A stretch of 64,000 nucleotides of DNA from Mariannaea sp. PMI_226 (taxonomy: Eukaryota > Ascomycota > Sordariomycetes > Hypocreales > Nectriaceae): the NCBI GenBank assembly GCA_024336345.1, contig JANFOG010000001.1, forward strand, positions 1,054,001 through 1,118,000, read 5' to 3'. This document shows, piece by piece, positions 21,954 through 34,352 of this stretch. The stretch's first letter is position 1; each line of letters begins with the position of its first letter. A program made the translations under genes and the position numbers. The notes below the pieces were generated by a model. The model was not told where the DNA came from and made no database searches. It worked only from the letters and a program-made list of their open reading frames with translations.

Positions 21954-24900
21954 TAGCTCACACCAACGCCGACCACTGGGTCCCACCAGTGCTCCTCATG
22001 TTGTCAATAAGGGTACTGCCACTGCTGCTGCCGCCGCTACTTCTTCTGGTGCTGCGGCTACAACTGCGTTTGTGTCTGAGCCCGCGCCTGTAACCGCATC
22101 GCCATCGCCTTCGCCATCGCCATCGGCCTTGGTCGACTGGGCTTACTACGAGCTGCCACAGACTCGAAGCCACGGCCGCACCCTCTCCCAGGCTGAGGTT
22201 CAAGCACAGGTTCAGGCTCAGGTTAGGACTCGATTACAGTCTTTTTCGCAGACGACGCTTCAAGACCTCTGCACCCCGGCCCCGAAATCGACCACGGCGC
22301 CAGCGTCAGCACCCACAGGGCTTGTATCATCCCCAGCCCCCCGGCCCTTGGCCTCGTTGTCGTCCGCTCTGCCCCTGCAGACTACGACCACCATACCCAG
22401 GGCCGCGATCAACATCAACACCACCAACTCGGGGCCCGCTTACTTCCTCCCCGTCCCTTCTTCAGTCTCCAGCTCCCGTCCTCGGGCCTCCTCCGCCAAC
22501 GCCGCCGCTCTCCCCCCTCCATCGACGACGACGCCCGAGTCGACTTCGACCTCGACGCTGCCGCTACTCTCATCGTCCACGCCTACCTTTGTTCCCGGCG
22601 CAACTCAATCGGTCCCCCGAGGCGGGTTGCCTCTGGCGCAGCTCAGCATGTTTCCAACCGGCCAGAGGCATGTTCCGACCAACGATCCCATGAGGCCTTT
22701 CCAGGTCCCTCCTCCGCCGCCTCCCCCTCCTATGAATCCTCCCAACCCGACTCAGTCTGTCAACAACCTGACTACCTTTCCTCCGCCGCCGCCTCGGTAT
22801 CCAACGGCCCCAGGAACACCAGGAGTCATGATCCCCCCGCCTCCTGGGCCACCACCACCTGGGACCGGCTTTCCACACAGCGCTATGGGACAGCAGGCAC
22901 CATGGCACGGCGCCTTTGGTCGCATGTATGACGGTCGGCCAGGCTTCAACATCCCCCCTCCGCCGCCGGGACAGCATCAGCCGTACAACCCCAAGTTGCA
23001 CGCTCAGATCGCAGCAGGGCAAACGGTCGCGATCCCACCCCCGCCCCCGCCTTCAGCTCCTAGCGACCAGATGAGTGCAACCTATATACCCCAGGGCGAC
23101 ACGTACGGTGAAGGTGTTGGTATTCCTGCCTTTGGACTCGAGGATCCGAACCTGACCACCAGCTTACAGGGTCCGTGGTCCGTAAAGACGCCAATAACTG
23201 GCGCAGAGACTAATACCACTGTCCCCACGGACGATCTCAGTACGAGGGATCGCCTGCAAATGAATAATAATACGCTCCAGACTCGTGGCATCTCCAATGC
23301 TTCAAATCAGACGTCTAGCTCAGCAAGTTCCTCCGTGATTTCAATTCCGCTGGAAGCTGCGTCCCAGTGGCCCTTGGATACTGTGTTGATTTGGCTGGCC
23401 AAAAACCAGTTCTCCCGAGACTGGCAGGAGACATTCAAGGCACTGAACATCCACGGGATCCAGTTTCTGGAACTTGGGACCGGCCGCGGCCGTGGCAACT
23501 CCAGCATGATGCACCAGCAGGTGTACCCCAAGCTCGCCCGAGAATGCACCGACAGCGGGACTGGTTGGGACCAGCCAAGAGAACGTGAGGAAGGGAAACG
23601 AATGCGACGGCTGATTAGAGGCATTGTCACCGGCCGGTCTGGTGAAGCTTCCAAGACCTCCAGCTCGCATGGTCGCAACGAGTCTTTAAATGGTGGACAT
23701 GGTAATAATTTACCCAGTGCTGGAACCGACCCCATGGATTCCCCTAACGTAAGTGCCAGCGCCAAAATAGCTTCTTTTGTTTCCCTACCGCTAATCTCGC
23801 TACAGACTCCCCTTAATGCCCCTGCTCCTGGGTTTGGCGGTCGACGCTTCTCACAAGTCAGATCCACGACTATGCCAATTCCTCTAAGTAGTACTGAAAC
23901 TATGCACCGAAATGTGATTAAACACGCAGACACGGACATGACCCGTCGTCATAGCCCCAATGCAAGCGAATCTGGAGAAATTGCGACGTTCCGGGGACCT
24001 GCTGCGCGATCGGTGAGCCCAAATGGCAGCCCGAGCCTATCATCAGCCCTATTTACTTCCGCTACAACCCCCCTTCTATCGGCATCACCTACTACCACAA
24101 AAGGTGGCCATCGTTCCCGGAGCAGCGTAGACTCCGTCTCCTCCAACGCTGCTATCTATGGATCTGGCGTCCCAAACGACGCAGCGTCCATGTTCAATCG
24201 AGGGATGAATTTAGGTGAGATTGTGCACGCGGGCCGGTCCCATGATATTCGGTCCAGAGGATCACCCTTAGAGTCTGGTGAGAAATCCGCTGGAGCAGAG
24301 ACTCCTGCCTCAGCTAAGGACTCCAATCGTTTCCTCAGCTTCCTTTCTCGCAAGAAGAGACAGAAAGATGACGGTGCCTACCCTTCGCCCGATGATATGG
24401 ACGGCTCTCCAACTTCACCACCAGGCAGTATGAAACCTGTGGGACTTGGAGTCAGGGGCGCGAACGGCAGTGATCCAAGCATTGACAGGCCTAGTTCGAG
24501 CTTGGGACTTGAAGACAAGAATGGACATCAATTGCATGGGCGGCCGAAGAGGATAAATCCTGTGAGAACATATGTGCTTGCTACTATGGACTACTGGAAC
24601 TATCGAATGTGTGATATTACAGAAGCAGAAACGGCGGCCGATATTCGCCAAGCTATCTGTCTGCATCTGGGTTTGAGCGACTATGAGAACTCATTGCTTT
24701 ATCTTACGGAGGTTGGCAGGTTTGATCATGCCGATCCTTTAGATGACCAGAAACTTGTAACCACGAAACAGATAAGGGGAGATCCAGTCGGGACTCTTAA
24801 GTTTTTTGTCACTCCTCCAGGAGTTGCTGCGGTCACTGGCGGCCTTGCATCTAACCCTGGCAGTGTGCCAGTATCTTTGTCGCCTGGCCTGTTAGTACCA

Positions 24901-27790
24901 GGTTCTGACGACTCGAAGCATAACCCTCGGCAGCGCTCGAGTTCCTCACCCCCTTCATCTAGGTCCAATACCTTGACGGATGATAAGATCGATGAGAAGA
25001 CGGTGTCGCAGGAAGGTTTGACATACCGAGCTGAGATGGAGAGGAAAGGGCGGGAATACCTTGCGAAGCGAAAGCAAGTCGCAACGAAGAGCAGCCCATC
25101 TGACACAGTTGGTCCAGGCATCACGGGCAACAGAGTCATTGATTTCGATCAACCTCGAAACTCGCCATACGAGGACAAACGTCCAGAGCAATTGTTCCCT
25201 CAGAGACGACCTCCGGCACCTCCCAGCGACCCATCTGCTACCCTTATCAAGGCCAACTCACTTAGCAAAAAGACCGGCCACTCTGTGCGCACGTCGAACA
25301 GCAGTATCGAAGGGCACCCTCTCCCAAGACACCCTTCCACGTTTGATCAGATGGATATCGGGAACGATACGGTTGACAAGGGAAAGAAGGGTAAACTCCC
25401 TCAGGCGCAGGGATCAAGCCCAACACTTGGCATCGCATCAGCACTGGTGGGAATGGGTAGGAATCTGAGTGCAATTGGCCAGGCTGCGGCCAACGGCCCT
25501 CGGCCATCATCGTCCAACAGTGCCATGTCACAACCGATACCTATCAGCGAGCAAGCATCTCAGCGAGGTAAGGCGAGCAAATCCAGCGTTGATTTAAGCC
25601 GGCCTAGTACCGGCTACGGTAGTCCCAACTTGACGGTTACCGCGTCTCGCAGTCGCACATGGAGTCGCAGTAACCCCCCTTTCGTCGCACCGGACTACTC
25701 ACCTGGCGGAACACCCTTGTTGACTAGCGATAAACTTGCATATACATCAGAAGCTAAGAGTTTCCAAACAGCGTCGAGACCAACCTCAGAACACGACCCA
25801 GTCAGTCCAAGTTCAGGTTCTTTCCCTCCTCAGCCGCAACGTAAAATGTCCTACGGCCCAGATCCGGACTTTCAAGATTCTGATGTCCAGTTCACAAAGC
25901 CGCCAGCATTGGCATCTGGTGGTGCGGATGATAGTGATGATTCTGATGACGGCCTGTTTGCCATTCCCATAGCGAATCGCAACAAGGGCAAGACTTCTGC
26001 TGAAGGCATGAGGGGACGCGACGGTCTTGGCCATAGCAAGCGACCTAGTCTTACAGTGAACACACGCACCAAAAAGGGGCTTTCAGTGTCCTTCACCTCT
26101 CCGCAGTTCGGTGTTGCTCCTAACCTTAGCGACGATGGTTCAAGTATATCTCGCAAGCCTCCAGCAACTCCTCGATCCGATTCGTGGGCATCCGATGACA
26201 AGGATAGCAACAAGCTCAGCCGACGGAAGTCGTTTATCGAGAAGGATGTTTGGGCTAACCGTCCCCCCACGGATGCCCTTATCAACAACCTCGACGACTT
26301 CTTCCCCAACTTGGACCTTGACCAACCTGTGTTAGAAGAGGGAGCCGACGGGGAAATGCCACCGTCCCCTATAGCTGAGGCAGAAGAAGCTTCTGAGGGA
26401 GCATCCAAGACGCGATCTGAGGGCCCTAAAGGAATTCCAGCATCCGAACCTCCTAATGAACCTTTACCGGCGATTCCCCCAAGCCGACAGCCATCCCTGT
26501 ACAATGAGAATGATACATTGGGTTCTGACGAATCTACTCTGAAGGCTCTGGAACGACCTTCGTCTGTGGCCCAGAGGAGCCTCCGCCGTTCTGGTGGACT
26601 CGGCCGTATGAAGTCTATTCGAGAAGTTGTACGCGGTGCCCATGAAGGCAACAGACGGATGGCTAGCACATCTCAGCGCGGAGGACAAGCATCAGGCAAT
26701 ATTATGCGGAGGAAAAGTACCAAGATGTTCAACGCCAACATTGTCCAGATTCGTCCGGATCGCCGTGGCAGTATGATCATGCCTCAGATCCCACAAGATA
26801 CTCTCCCCAAGCGACAGACGACGTTCCGCTGGTTCAAGGGTCAGCTTATTGGCAAGGGTACCTATGGCCGTGTATACCTCGGTATGAATGCCACTACTGG
26901 TGAATTCTTGGCTGTCAAGGAGGTGGAGGTCAATCCCAAAGCTGCAGGAGGTGACAAGCAGAAAATGAAGGAGCTGGTTGCAGGCTTGGATCAGGAAATT
27001 GACACGATGCAGCATCTGGATCACATCAATATTGTGCAGTATCTCGGATGCGAGCGCAAGGAAACAAGTATCAGCATCTTCCTCGAGTATATTTCTGGTG
27101 GAAGTATCGGTTCGTGCTTGCGGAAGCATGGAAAGTTTGAGGAGTCAATTGTTGCCTCACTGACTCGACAGACCCTCTCTGGGCTGGCTTACCTGCACCG
27201 AGAAGGCATTCTACATCGAGATCTTAAGGCAGACAATATTCTGCTTGATATAGATGGCACTTGCAAGATTAGTGACTTTGGCATTTCAAAGAAGACGGAC
27301 AACATCTACGGCAACGACAAGACGAATAACATGCAGGGATCGGTTTTCTGGATGGCGCCAGAAGTTATTCGATCACAAGGCGAAGGTTACAGCGCCAAAG
27401 TAGACATTTGGAGTTTGGGATGCGTGGTGTTAGAAATGTTTGCGGGTAAACGACCCTGGGCAAAAGAGGAGGCTGTAGGCGCCATCTACAAGATTGCCAA
27501 CGGCGAGACGCCGCCGATTCCGGAGGATATCCAAGGAACGCTGGGTCCGCTGGCAGTGGCATTTATGATGGATTGCTTCCAAGTGTGAGTTTTCTTTTTC
27601 TATCTCTAGCAGACGCTTGTGTCATGCAACCAGTAAAGACTAACAATGAGGCAGCAACCCCTTTGATCGTCCAACCGCAGACGTCCTTCTCTCTCAGCAC
27701 CCATTCTGTGAGCTCGATCCAAACTTCAACTTTCATGAGACGTCTTTATACGCCAAGATTAAGCCAGTACCTAAGGAAACGGCACAATAG
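21940..27790 (+). CDS. BCK1: MAP kinase kinase kinase of the cell-wall-integrity pathway
   Basis: Bck1-type MAPKKK (MCK1 in rice blast), acting between protein kinase C and the Mkk1/2-Slt2 cascade. Exons 21940-23748, 23806-27584 and 27655-27790; introns 23749-23805 and 27585-27654; 1,907 residues. The N-terminal third is Pro/Ser-rich with polyproline runs. A SAM-like segment starts near residue 470 (WPLDTVLIWLAKNQFSRDW). A Ras-association-like domain lies at about 855-945 (RTYVLATMDYWNYRMCDITE). A long disordered region follows. The kinase domain occupies about 1610-1885: GKGTYGRVYLG, AVKEVEV, HRDLKADN, DFG and WMAPEVI are intact, followed by the Bck1-typical VLEMFAGKRPWAKEE. The last exon supplies NPFDRPTADVLLSQHPFCEL. 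The first intron is stop-free and a multiple of three, so retention would insert 19 residues. The ATG at 21940 is the first in frame. Confidence 0.93.
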
Positions 27791-28179
27791 TCGCAGTAAA
27801 TCGAAAGAGAAACAACGGATTGTTCATGTTCTCTCGTTTGTGGATTCTGAATCATGATAGCATGCAGACTTCTGAGAAAGCAAAGCGATGGTGTAGGATA
27901 CATAGAACTGTTTTCTCCCTTTTTTTTTATTCTTCTCTTTGTTGCAGAAAATGGTTGGGTCTTGATATGATCATGAACAAGGAAGCCAAAGGAGTTCTTA
28001 TGCTGGGTCGGTTTCATTGCAATTCATTTCAACTGGATTGGGCGTGATCAAGGAATGAACAGTAGGTAAGGGGGGTACGCTGAGCGATGTAGAATTCGGA
28101 CCAACGGTCAATACCAATACTATTATGACATTGACGGTGTTGAAATCGTAACGTACGCTTCGTCCTGTCCTACTACGTG

Positions 28180-28205
28180 TTTTTTTTTTTTTTTTTTTTT
28201 TTTTT
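28180..28205. repeat. 26-bp poly(T) run
   Basis: Uninterrupted T run on the + strand. No target-site duplication or retroposon body is visible on either side, so it is treated as a simple repeat. Confidence 0.8.
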
Positions 28206-29935
28206 CATGCTGTGCCTTGCTTGGCGGATGGTATACTACGCTCGTTTCAAGGACGGAGTTTGAGGTTTCAATCAGATGCGTAGGCTGCAAGGAGGAAGTG
28301 CTTCCGTGATGGACGAATCGGGGGGGAAAGCACAAGAAAAGACTAGTTTTTCTAGAGCTCCGGGTGACAGATACTCTTTTGTATCAAACAATGATGCTCA
28401 TCAGTACATAATTTCAAGGTATATCACAACCGCCGAAAGAGGCAATACGGAAGCAGACTTCTCCGCCAGGAGGTAGGATTGTGATGAATTTATCCGGGAA
28501 AGGAAAACAAAGAGAGCACCACCCACCAAATCATTCGACAAAATGCAGATCCTAGATGTCCAGGCCCTATTTCTCTGCACACCTTCTTGCGATGATCCGA
28601 ACCTCAAATTATAAGCTTGAATGGATAGGCTGCATTCTTGACTGGCGGGGTCGAGCGGATCGGACGGAAGCGAAGGGGTAAGTTAAGTGAATTACAGCGC
28701 AATCGCTCGCGGACTGCGTACCCGGTACCCAACAAGGTCCCCGACCTACCCATGCAGCACAAATGCGACGTAAGTACCAGGTAGGCATACAGTTGTGGCG
28801 AGATCCCCAAGCGAATAGGAGAAACAGGGAGAAAAGAAGCCGAGTTTAATGCGCGCTGGTTTATCGCTGAAGGATGTTCCGAAAGAACCAAAAGGGGAAA
28901 ACGACAGCGCGGAAAACGTTGTTGTTCACAGCTCAAATACAGATTTAGTTACTCAGATTTAAGACAAAGATGGGCACTAGGCCAAAAGAGAGTACAGTTC
29001 TGTATAGCGACCCTGAAGCAATTGGTGCTAAATTTGGGTTGGATCGCCGAGCCCTTTTTTCCCCCCCATGCTTCACACACGAGAGAGGAAGACACAAGAG
29101 GCCTGGGTTGGACAAAGGTCCTCTTATGTACCTACTCTACAGACTACTGTACCATGTCTTTCCGCCCAAATTAGCTATTAATAATCGCGGCAAAGAATTC
29201 CATCGTTTCTTGACCACCTCCCATCTACATAGTACGCCTGCGTCCAACGGAACCTGACAAACGGAGAGTGTAGCTCTTCGCGCAATTCCAGCAGATAAGC
29301 TCAGCACAGCCCAGTGCCATCGATGTTTGTAGATCATCCCTCCAATTGTAACTCTTTTTTTCCGTTCCGCGAATATCTCCTGTTGTGTGGTGGGTAGGCG
29401 CAGTACCTACAGTAGGGACGTGCGAGAAGGCTAGCTAGCCTGCGGTAGGACAGGGGCGGTTTTATGGCACCATAGTTTTAGCGCATCGGCTGGTGCCATC
29501 CCACTGAAACAGCGCAGCTCCGCTTACCAGTGGAAAGGTTAAGGTGCCCGTTGTGCTCTTCACGTTTGGGGGGGGGGAATGTAACGGGAGCGACTGGGAG
29601 AATTTCCATCCGCGGGGATGGCTCAGGTTTGACCAAGAAAAAAAAACAATTGCGAGACAGCAGTTATGTGCCCGTCTGAGTCCCTCGCCTTTAAAGTGGC
29701 CCTGATCTATCTACGCAAGTATGAAGTACCGTAGTCATCATACAGTAATTATCAAGGTCCCGTCTGACAAGAGGTAATATGTACTGAAGTTGGAAATCCC
29801 TAAACTACTATGTACCAACCTAATTAGTTACCGACTCGGGCACCTTATTTTCTAGATAGGTACCAGGTCCAGTATTCCTTCGTGCCATACCAGACCCCTA
29901 TTCGGTACCTAACGGGCAAGGTACCTTATTTTCCC

Positions 29936-29960
29936 TTACCTTACCTTACCTTACCTTACT
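29936..29960. repeat. TTACC pentamer tandem repeat
   Basis: Four exact TTACC units and one TTACT unit in tandem. It does not match the usual filamentous-fungal telomere unit (TTAGGG). Confidence 0.8.
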
Positions 29961-30257
29961 GCAACTTGCAGTAAGTACAAATTACCTGGCCCTAGCTATA
30001 ATGAGTTTTGCCAGGCGCAGCCTCACCTGCTCCATATTTATCCATCTGCCGAAGAAAGCTTCCTAATGGCCAGCGCCTCTAATATCCCCCATTTTTTACG
30101 GCGTCCAACCTCACACCTGTTCAAACCGTTTACTGTATGTCCAGATTAGCTGCTCCGTATTCAGGTGCTTATCCATGGATGGCAAGAACTGATTATGGAA
30201 ATTATGGAGCCAGCCATTCCGACGACTAATTACTGTAGTCTAGACCTTGCACACGTG

Positions 30258-30293
30258 GGTACTGTACATGCTTTTACATGTACAATGAGTACC
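30258..30293. promoter_or_regulatory. Nested palindrome upstream of GH47 gene
   Basis: TGTACATG (30263-30270) and CATGTACA (30277-30284) form a perfect 8-bp inverted pair around a 6-nt loop. An outer pair, GGTACT and AGTACC, encloses them, and an E-box-like CACGTG lies directly to the left (about 30252-30257). It is about 480 bp before the GH47 ATG. A regulatory role is inferred. Confidence 0.4.
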
Positions 30294-30677
30294 ATAGGGG
30301 TAGCAAGCGTTGACTTGCAAGGATTTGACGAGCCCCCTGTATCTTCACAAGTCCCCTTGGTTGCTATCCTGGGCCTCTCCTTTCTCCATTGTCTCTCGCC
30401 ATCTCTTGCTCTGCTGCGGGATACTTTTCGCGCCTTCAGCCGTAAAGCCCCCCTCCCCCCAATGCATTCTTCCGTTTCTTTTCATCTCTAACTTACCTAA
30501 ATACAGCCCCGTCGCTTTGTTTATTCCCTATTCTTTCCCCTTGCTGAGCATCTGTTTTTAATCTCGTTCGTTGGTCAATAGGTAGCTCCCAGGGAAATGT
30601 CACCTAGATAATCGAATTCGAATGCGAATCCAACGATAAAGCTCCCCCACACTCCGCCACGATCAACTCGATCTGGC

Positions 30678-30713
30678 CCTCATCCTCGTCCTCATCCTCG
30701 TCCTCATCCTCCT
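30678..30713. repeat. 12-bp tandem repeat in presumed GH47 5' leader
   Basis: Two exact copies of CCTCATCCTCGT and a third ending CCT, within a pyrimidine-rich leader about 60-100 bp before the start codon. Such CT-rich stretches are typical near transcription starts of filamentous fungi. Confidence 0.65.
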
Positions 30714-30773
30714 CGATTCTGCTAAGCTCCCGATCCATAAAGTCTCGCCCTGGGCGAGCCCCAATCTCTCACA

Positions 30774-33700
30774 ATGCCGCGCAGACGCTACCGGCTTTTC
30801 ACAGTCTGCGCCGTTATTCTTGTCTTCCTCTTCTACCGCGTCCTCGAGAATTCATGGACCTTGTCGAATCGCCCGGACTCCCTAAGCTCCGTCGACAACC
30901 CCCCCAAGATTCCTGATCAGCCCGGCACCAAGGGTGATGGAAGCGATGTCGAGGATGTCATAGAAATGCCCAATAAGTTCTCCCCTGGACTTTTGGGTGA
31001 CGAGCAGGCTATCGAGAAGGCGCTAGAGGACGAGTCTGAACATGATGCCAAGACTGATGACAGGCTCAAGGAGGATTCTACCACGCAGGATAAGCTGAAA
31101 GAGGATACATTAAAGGATGATCCTGCCGTAGAAGATACCCCGCAAAAGGATACTTCTAACATAAATACTTCAAAGGGTTCCTCCAAACATGCAAGCCCTG
31201 AAGATTTATCCACCAACGACTCTTCGGCCGATGAAGACATCGAACCCGTCGACGATGATTTACCTGAGATCCCCAACGTGCATTGGTCCGACCGTCCTAT
31301 TCACGACCATTCTCTTGACCATGTTACTGAAGGCGACAATGTTCAAAAAGACCGCTGGGTAAAACCCAAGGAGAACTTTCCACTCCCTCCTGGCTCTATC
31401 ACGCCTATCCCTACGGGAGCTCCCAAGAAAATCCCCAAGATTCAGTACGAATTTGAGGCAGAATCTGAACGCACAAAGAACAAGCGTCTCCAACGCCAGG
31501 GTCTTGTCAAGGCTGAATTAGAACGTGCTTGGTCTGGATATCGCAAGCATGCGTGGATGCACGATGAGCTGTCGCCTGTGTCCAAGTCGCACCGCGATCC
31601 CTTCTGCGGCTGGGCGGCTACACTGGTTGATTCTCTCGATACCCTCTGGATTGCTGACATGAGAGATGAGTTCGACGAGGCTGCGAATGCCGTAGCTGAC
31701 ATTGATTTTCGTTCCACTCCCAGGTCAGACATACCTGTGTTTGAGACCACCATCCGCTATTTGGGTGGCTTGATTGCCGCTTACGACGTCAGTGGTGGGC
31801 CCAAGAGCAAGTATCCTGTCCTTCTCAACAAGGCTGTTGAACTCGCCGAGATTCTTATGGGCATCTTTGACACCCCGAACCGCATGCCTATATTGTATTA
31901 CCACTGGCGGCCTCCGTACTCTTCAGCACCACACCGCGCTTCTGTTGTGGGGATTGCTGAGCTTGCCACACTATCTCTGGAGTTCACGCGTCTGGCGCAG
32001 CTCACGGGCACTGCCAAGTATTACGACGCCGTAAATCGAATTACCGATGCTCTTGTGAAGATGCAGGAGGAGGGCCATACCCACATTCCAGGACTCTTCC
32101 CCGAGTCAATCGATGCTTCAGGGTGCAATAAGACTGCTACTGATATCAGAAACAATCTGAGCAAGGAAGCCCAGAAACAGACGGCCTCGGATGGGAAGGC
32201 TACCGCAGGAAAAAGCTTTGTTCGTGAATCTGATACCAACGAACTGAATGCTAGGGCTGATATTCCTCCTCCTGGACCTGATGTCGATGAGAGAGAATCT
32301 CTCGTCACGGACGGGTCTTACGCTCCCGTTGACGCTCCTCTCAGCACAGAGGGAGATATGCCGCCGGTTGATTCAAGTCAGAAAGAAACCTCTGCCCTCA
32401 ATGCCGATGGGTCTCATTCAGAGTGGGACTGTGTGCCTCAAGGTCTTACCCGGACATCATGGGGAGGAGGAACATACCATATGTCAGGTGCTCAAGATTC
32501 TGCCTACGAATATTTTCCCAAGGTGAGCAAGAAACGGGGACTACTACACTTGCCAGAAACACTGCTAACCTGAAATCAGCAATATCTCCTTCTAGGTGGT
32601 CTGGAGTCTAAGTACAAGAAATTGCACGTGGACGCCATCAGTGCCATCAACAAGCATTTGCTGTACCGCCCAATGATTAAGCATAACGGCGACTGGGATA
32701 TCTTGTTCACCGGGAAGATTTCCACATATATTCCCGAGGTGCCGAGCTTTCCAACCTCTTACGAAATTGCCCACCTAGCATGTTTCATCGGAGGCATGTA
32801 CGGGTTAGGCGGCAAGATTTTTAATAGACCGGATGATGTCGAGGTGGCTAAACAGCTTACCGACGGCTGTGTCTGGGCATATCAGTCAACAACCACAGGC
32901 ATCATGCCAGAAGCAGCCCAAGTGGCTCCTTGTCCAACTCTTGAGAAGTGCAAGTTCAATCAAACCCTCTGGTATGAGCTGCTTGACCCGGCCAAAGTGT
33001 GGCGAGACAATGAACTTCAAAGATGGGAGGAGGAAGAGGCTTACAGGGAACGTGCCATGGAGAAGAAGGAGAAGTTGAGAGAGAAGGCTCGGGAGAAGGC
33101 CAAGGTTGAAGTTTCTCAGGATGAAGATATCGAGTACACCAGCAAGGAAGTCGAGAGTAAACATTCCAAACAAAAGCCCGATAGCAAAGGATCCAAGCAC
33201 AGTTATTTGGACAATACGAGCCAGGACGACGTGACCTTGGACGAGAAGACATTGGTCAAGACCTCCGACGAGACACTGGACGATGGTACACTGGACGGCG
33301 ATGAACTGGGTGATGATACACTAGACGATGATAAACCGGACGATGAGACATTGCTCGACAGGGCTTCTCAGAATAGGGGGGGTACGAAGTCCAAATATAG
33401 TGAATATGAGGACAAGAGTATCGAATATGAAAGCGCTGAGGAGGAAGCTTCTGAAGAGAAGACGGCCCGGAACATGGCAGTTGTGGATAAGTCGCCGAGC
33501 GACACATCATCTGACGATTTGGACACAGATTCCGAGCCGGAACTCAAAGCCAGGGACGCTATTTCTGGAGAAGAGTCTTCACACCTGCACAAGCGACATG
33601 GCATTCCTATGCCTGAATTAGATACCGCCATGTCTGCCCCCAAAGGGGAGAGCGGATCAGAGCTTCCAGATTCGCTCAAGGAGAAGCTCGGCAAAGATAA

Positions 33701-34352
33701 CAGGTGGAAGGATGACAAAGTCAAAGATGAGAAGGTTAAAGATGAGAAGGTTAAAGATGAGATGGTTAAAGATGAGAAGGTCAAAGATGAAAAGGCCCGT
33801 GAAGACGAGTCCGAAGCTGAAGATGCAGCTATCCTGTCCGAAATTCGTCGTCCAAAGCCTAAAACCCATGAGGAGTTCGTCAAAGAAAAGTTGGAGAGGC
33901 AGCCTTGGCCTCCAGGAATCACGAATGTCGGGTCAAGCAACTACATTCTCAGGTGGGTTTTCTACATTTGCCAAACATCCCATCTGCTCTGATCACTAAC
34001 ATTAACTTTGCACAGACCCGAGGCGATTGAGTCCGTTTGGTACATGTACCGTATCACTGGCGATCCTGAATGGCAAGAGAAGGGCTGGGCAATGTTCGAG
34101 GCCACTATCAAGGCTGTTCGTGCCGAATCTGCCCACAGCGCCATCAGTAATGTCTTTTCCAGCACGCCCGCCACCACCGACTCTATGGAAAGCTTTTGGA
34201 CTGCTGAGACGCTAAAGTACTACTATCTCCTCTTCTCGGAGCCTGATTTGATCAGCCTCGACGAGTGGGTTCTTAATACTGAAGCCCATCCCTTCAAGTT
34301 GCCTACACCTGCTCCCGCTTCGACAAAGGAGCCTTTGTCAGAGGAGGAATAA
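30774..34352 (+). CDS. GH47 class I alpha-1,2-mannosidase with large acidic insertions
   Basis: Type II membrane protein of the ER/Golgi mannosidase family, which trims N-glycans and in the EDEM/Mnl branch marks misfolded proteins for ERAD. Exons 30774-32522, 32580-33952 and 34016-34352; 1,152 residues, about twice a usual family member. Residues 1-25 hold a basic tip and a membrane anchor ([17 protein letters not shown]). An acidic Asp/Lys-rich stem runs to about 215. The catalytic domain starts near 245 ([15 protein letters not shown]), with [19 protein letters not shown], the [10 protein letters not shown] acid/base motif, [13 protein letters not shown], and NTEAHPF, whose Thr binds calcium. 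Two inserts interrupt it: about 450-565 and about 725-1020. The second contains Asp/Leu repeats ([15 protein letters not shown]) and five KVKDE units. Motifs are intact, so it is probably active. An Mnl2-like identity is possible but unproven. Confidence 0.88.
33717..33791 (+). repeat. Five 15-bp units encoding KVKDE repeats
   Basis: In-frame tandem array inside the second insertion of the GH47 gene. Units encode KVKDE three times, MVKDE once and KVKDE once. The high DNA identity between units suggests recent expansion and likely length variation between strains. Confidence 0.85.

Larger units (their letters stand above)
27791..30773. other. Gene-free region and GH47 upstream region
   Basis: About 3 kb with no supportable coding region. 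It contains a 26-T run (28180-28205), a G-run near 29568-29577, a TTACC pentamer repeat (29936-29960), numerous GGTACC/AGGTA motifs between 29700 and 29960, a nested palindrome at 30258-30293 and a 12-bp CCTCATCCTCGT repeat at 30678-30713 in the presumed GH47 leader. Confidence 0.5.

Noticed and set aside
28180..28205. 26-T run as the tail of an inserted retroposon
   Set aside because: No element body or flanking target-site duplication is visible.
29936..29960. TTACC repeat as a telomere-like tract
   Set aside because: Unit differs from TTAGGG and the tract is only 25 bp within a gene-bearing region.
33368..33940. 190-codon - strand ORF, rich in Ser and Leu
   Set aside because: Exact mirror of the GH47 repeat insertion; a shadow frame produced by its repeat composition.
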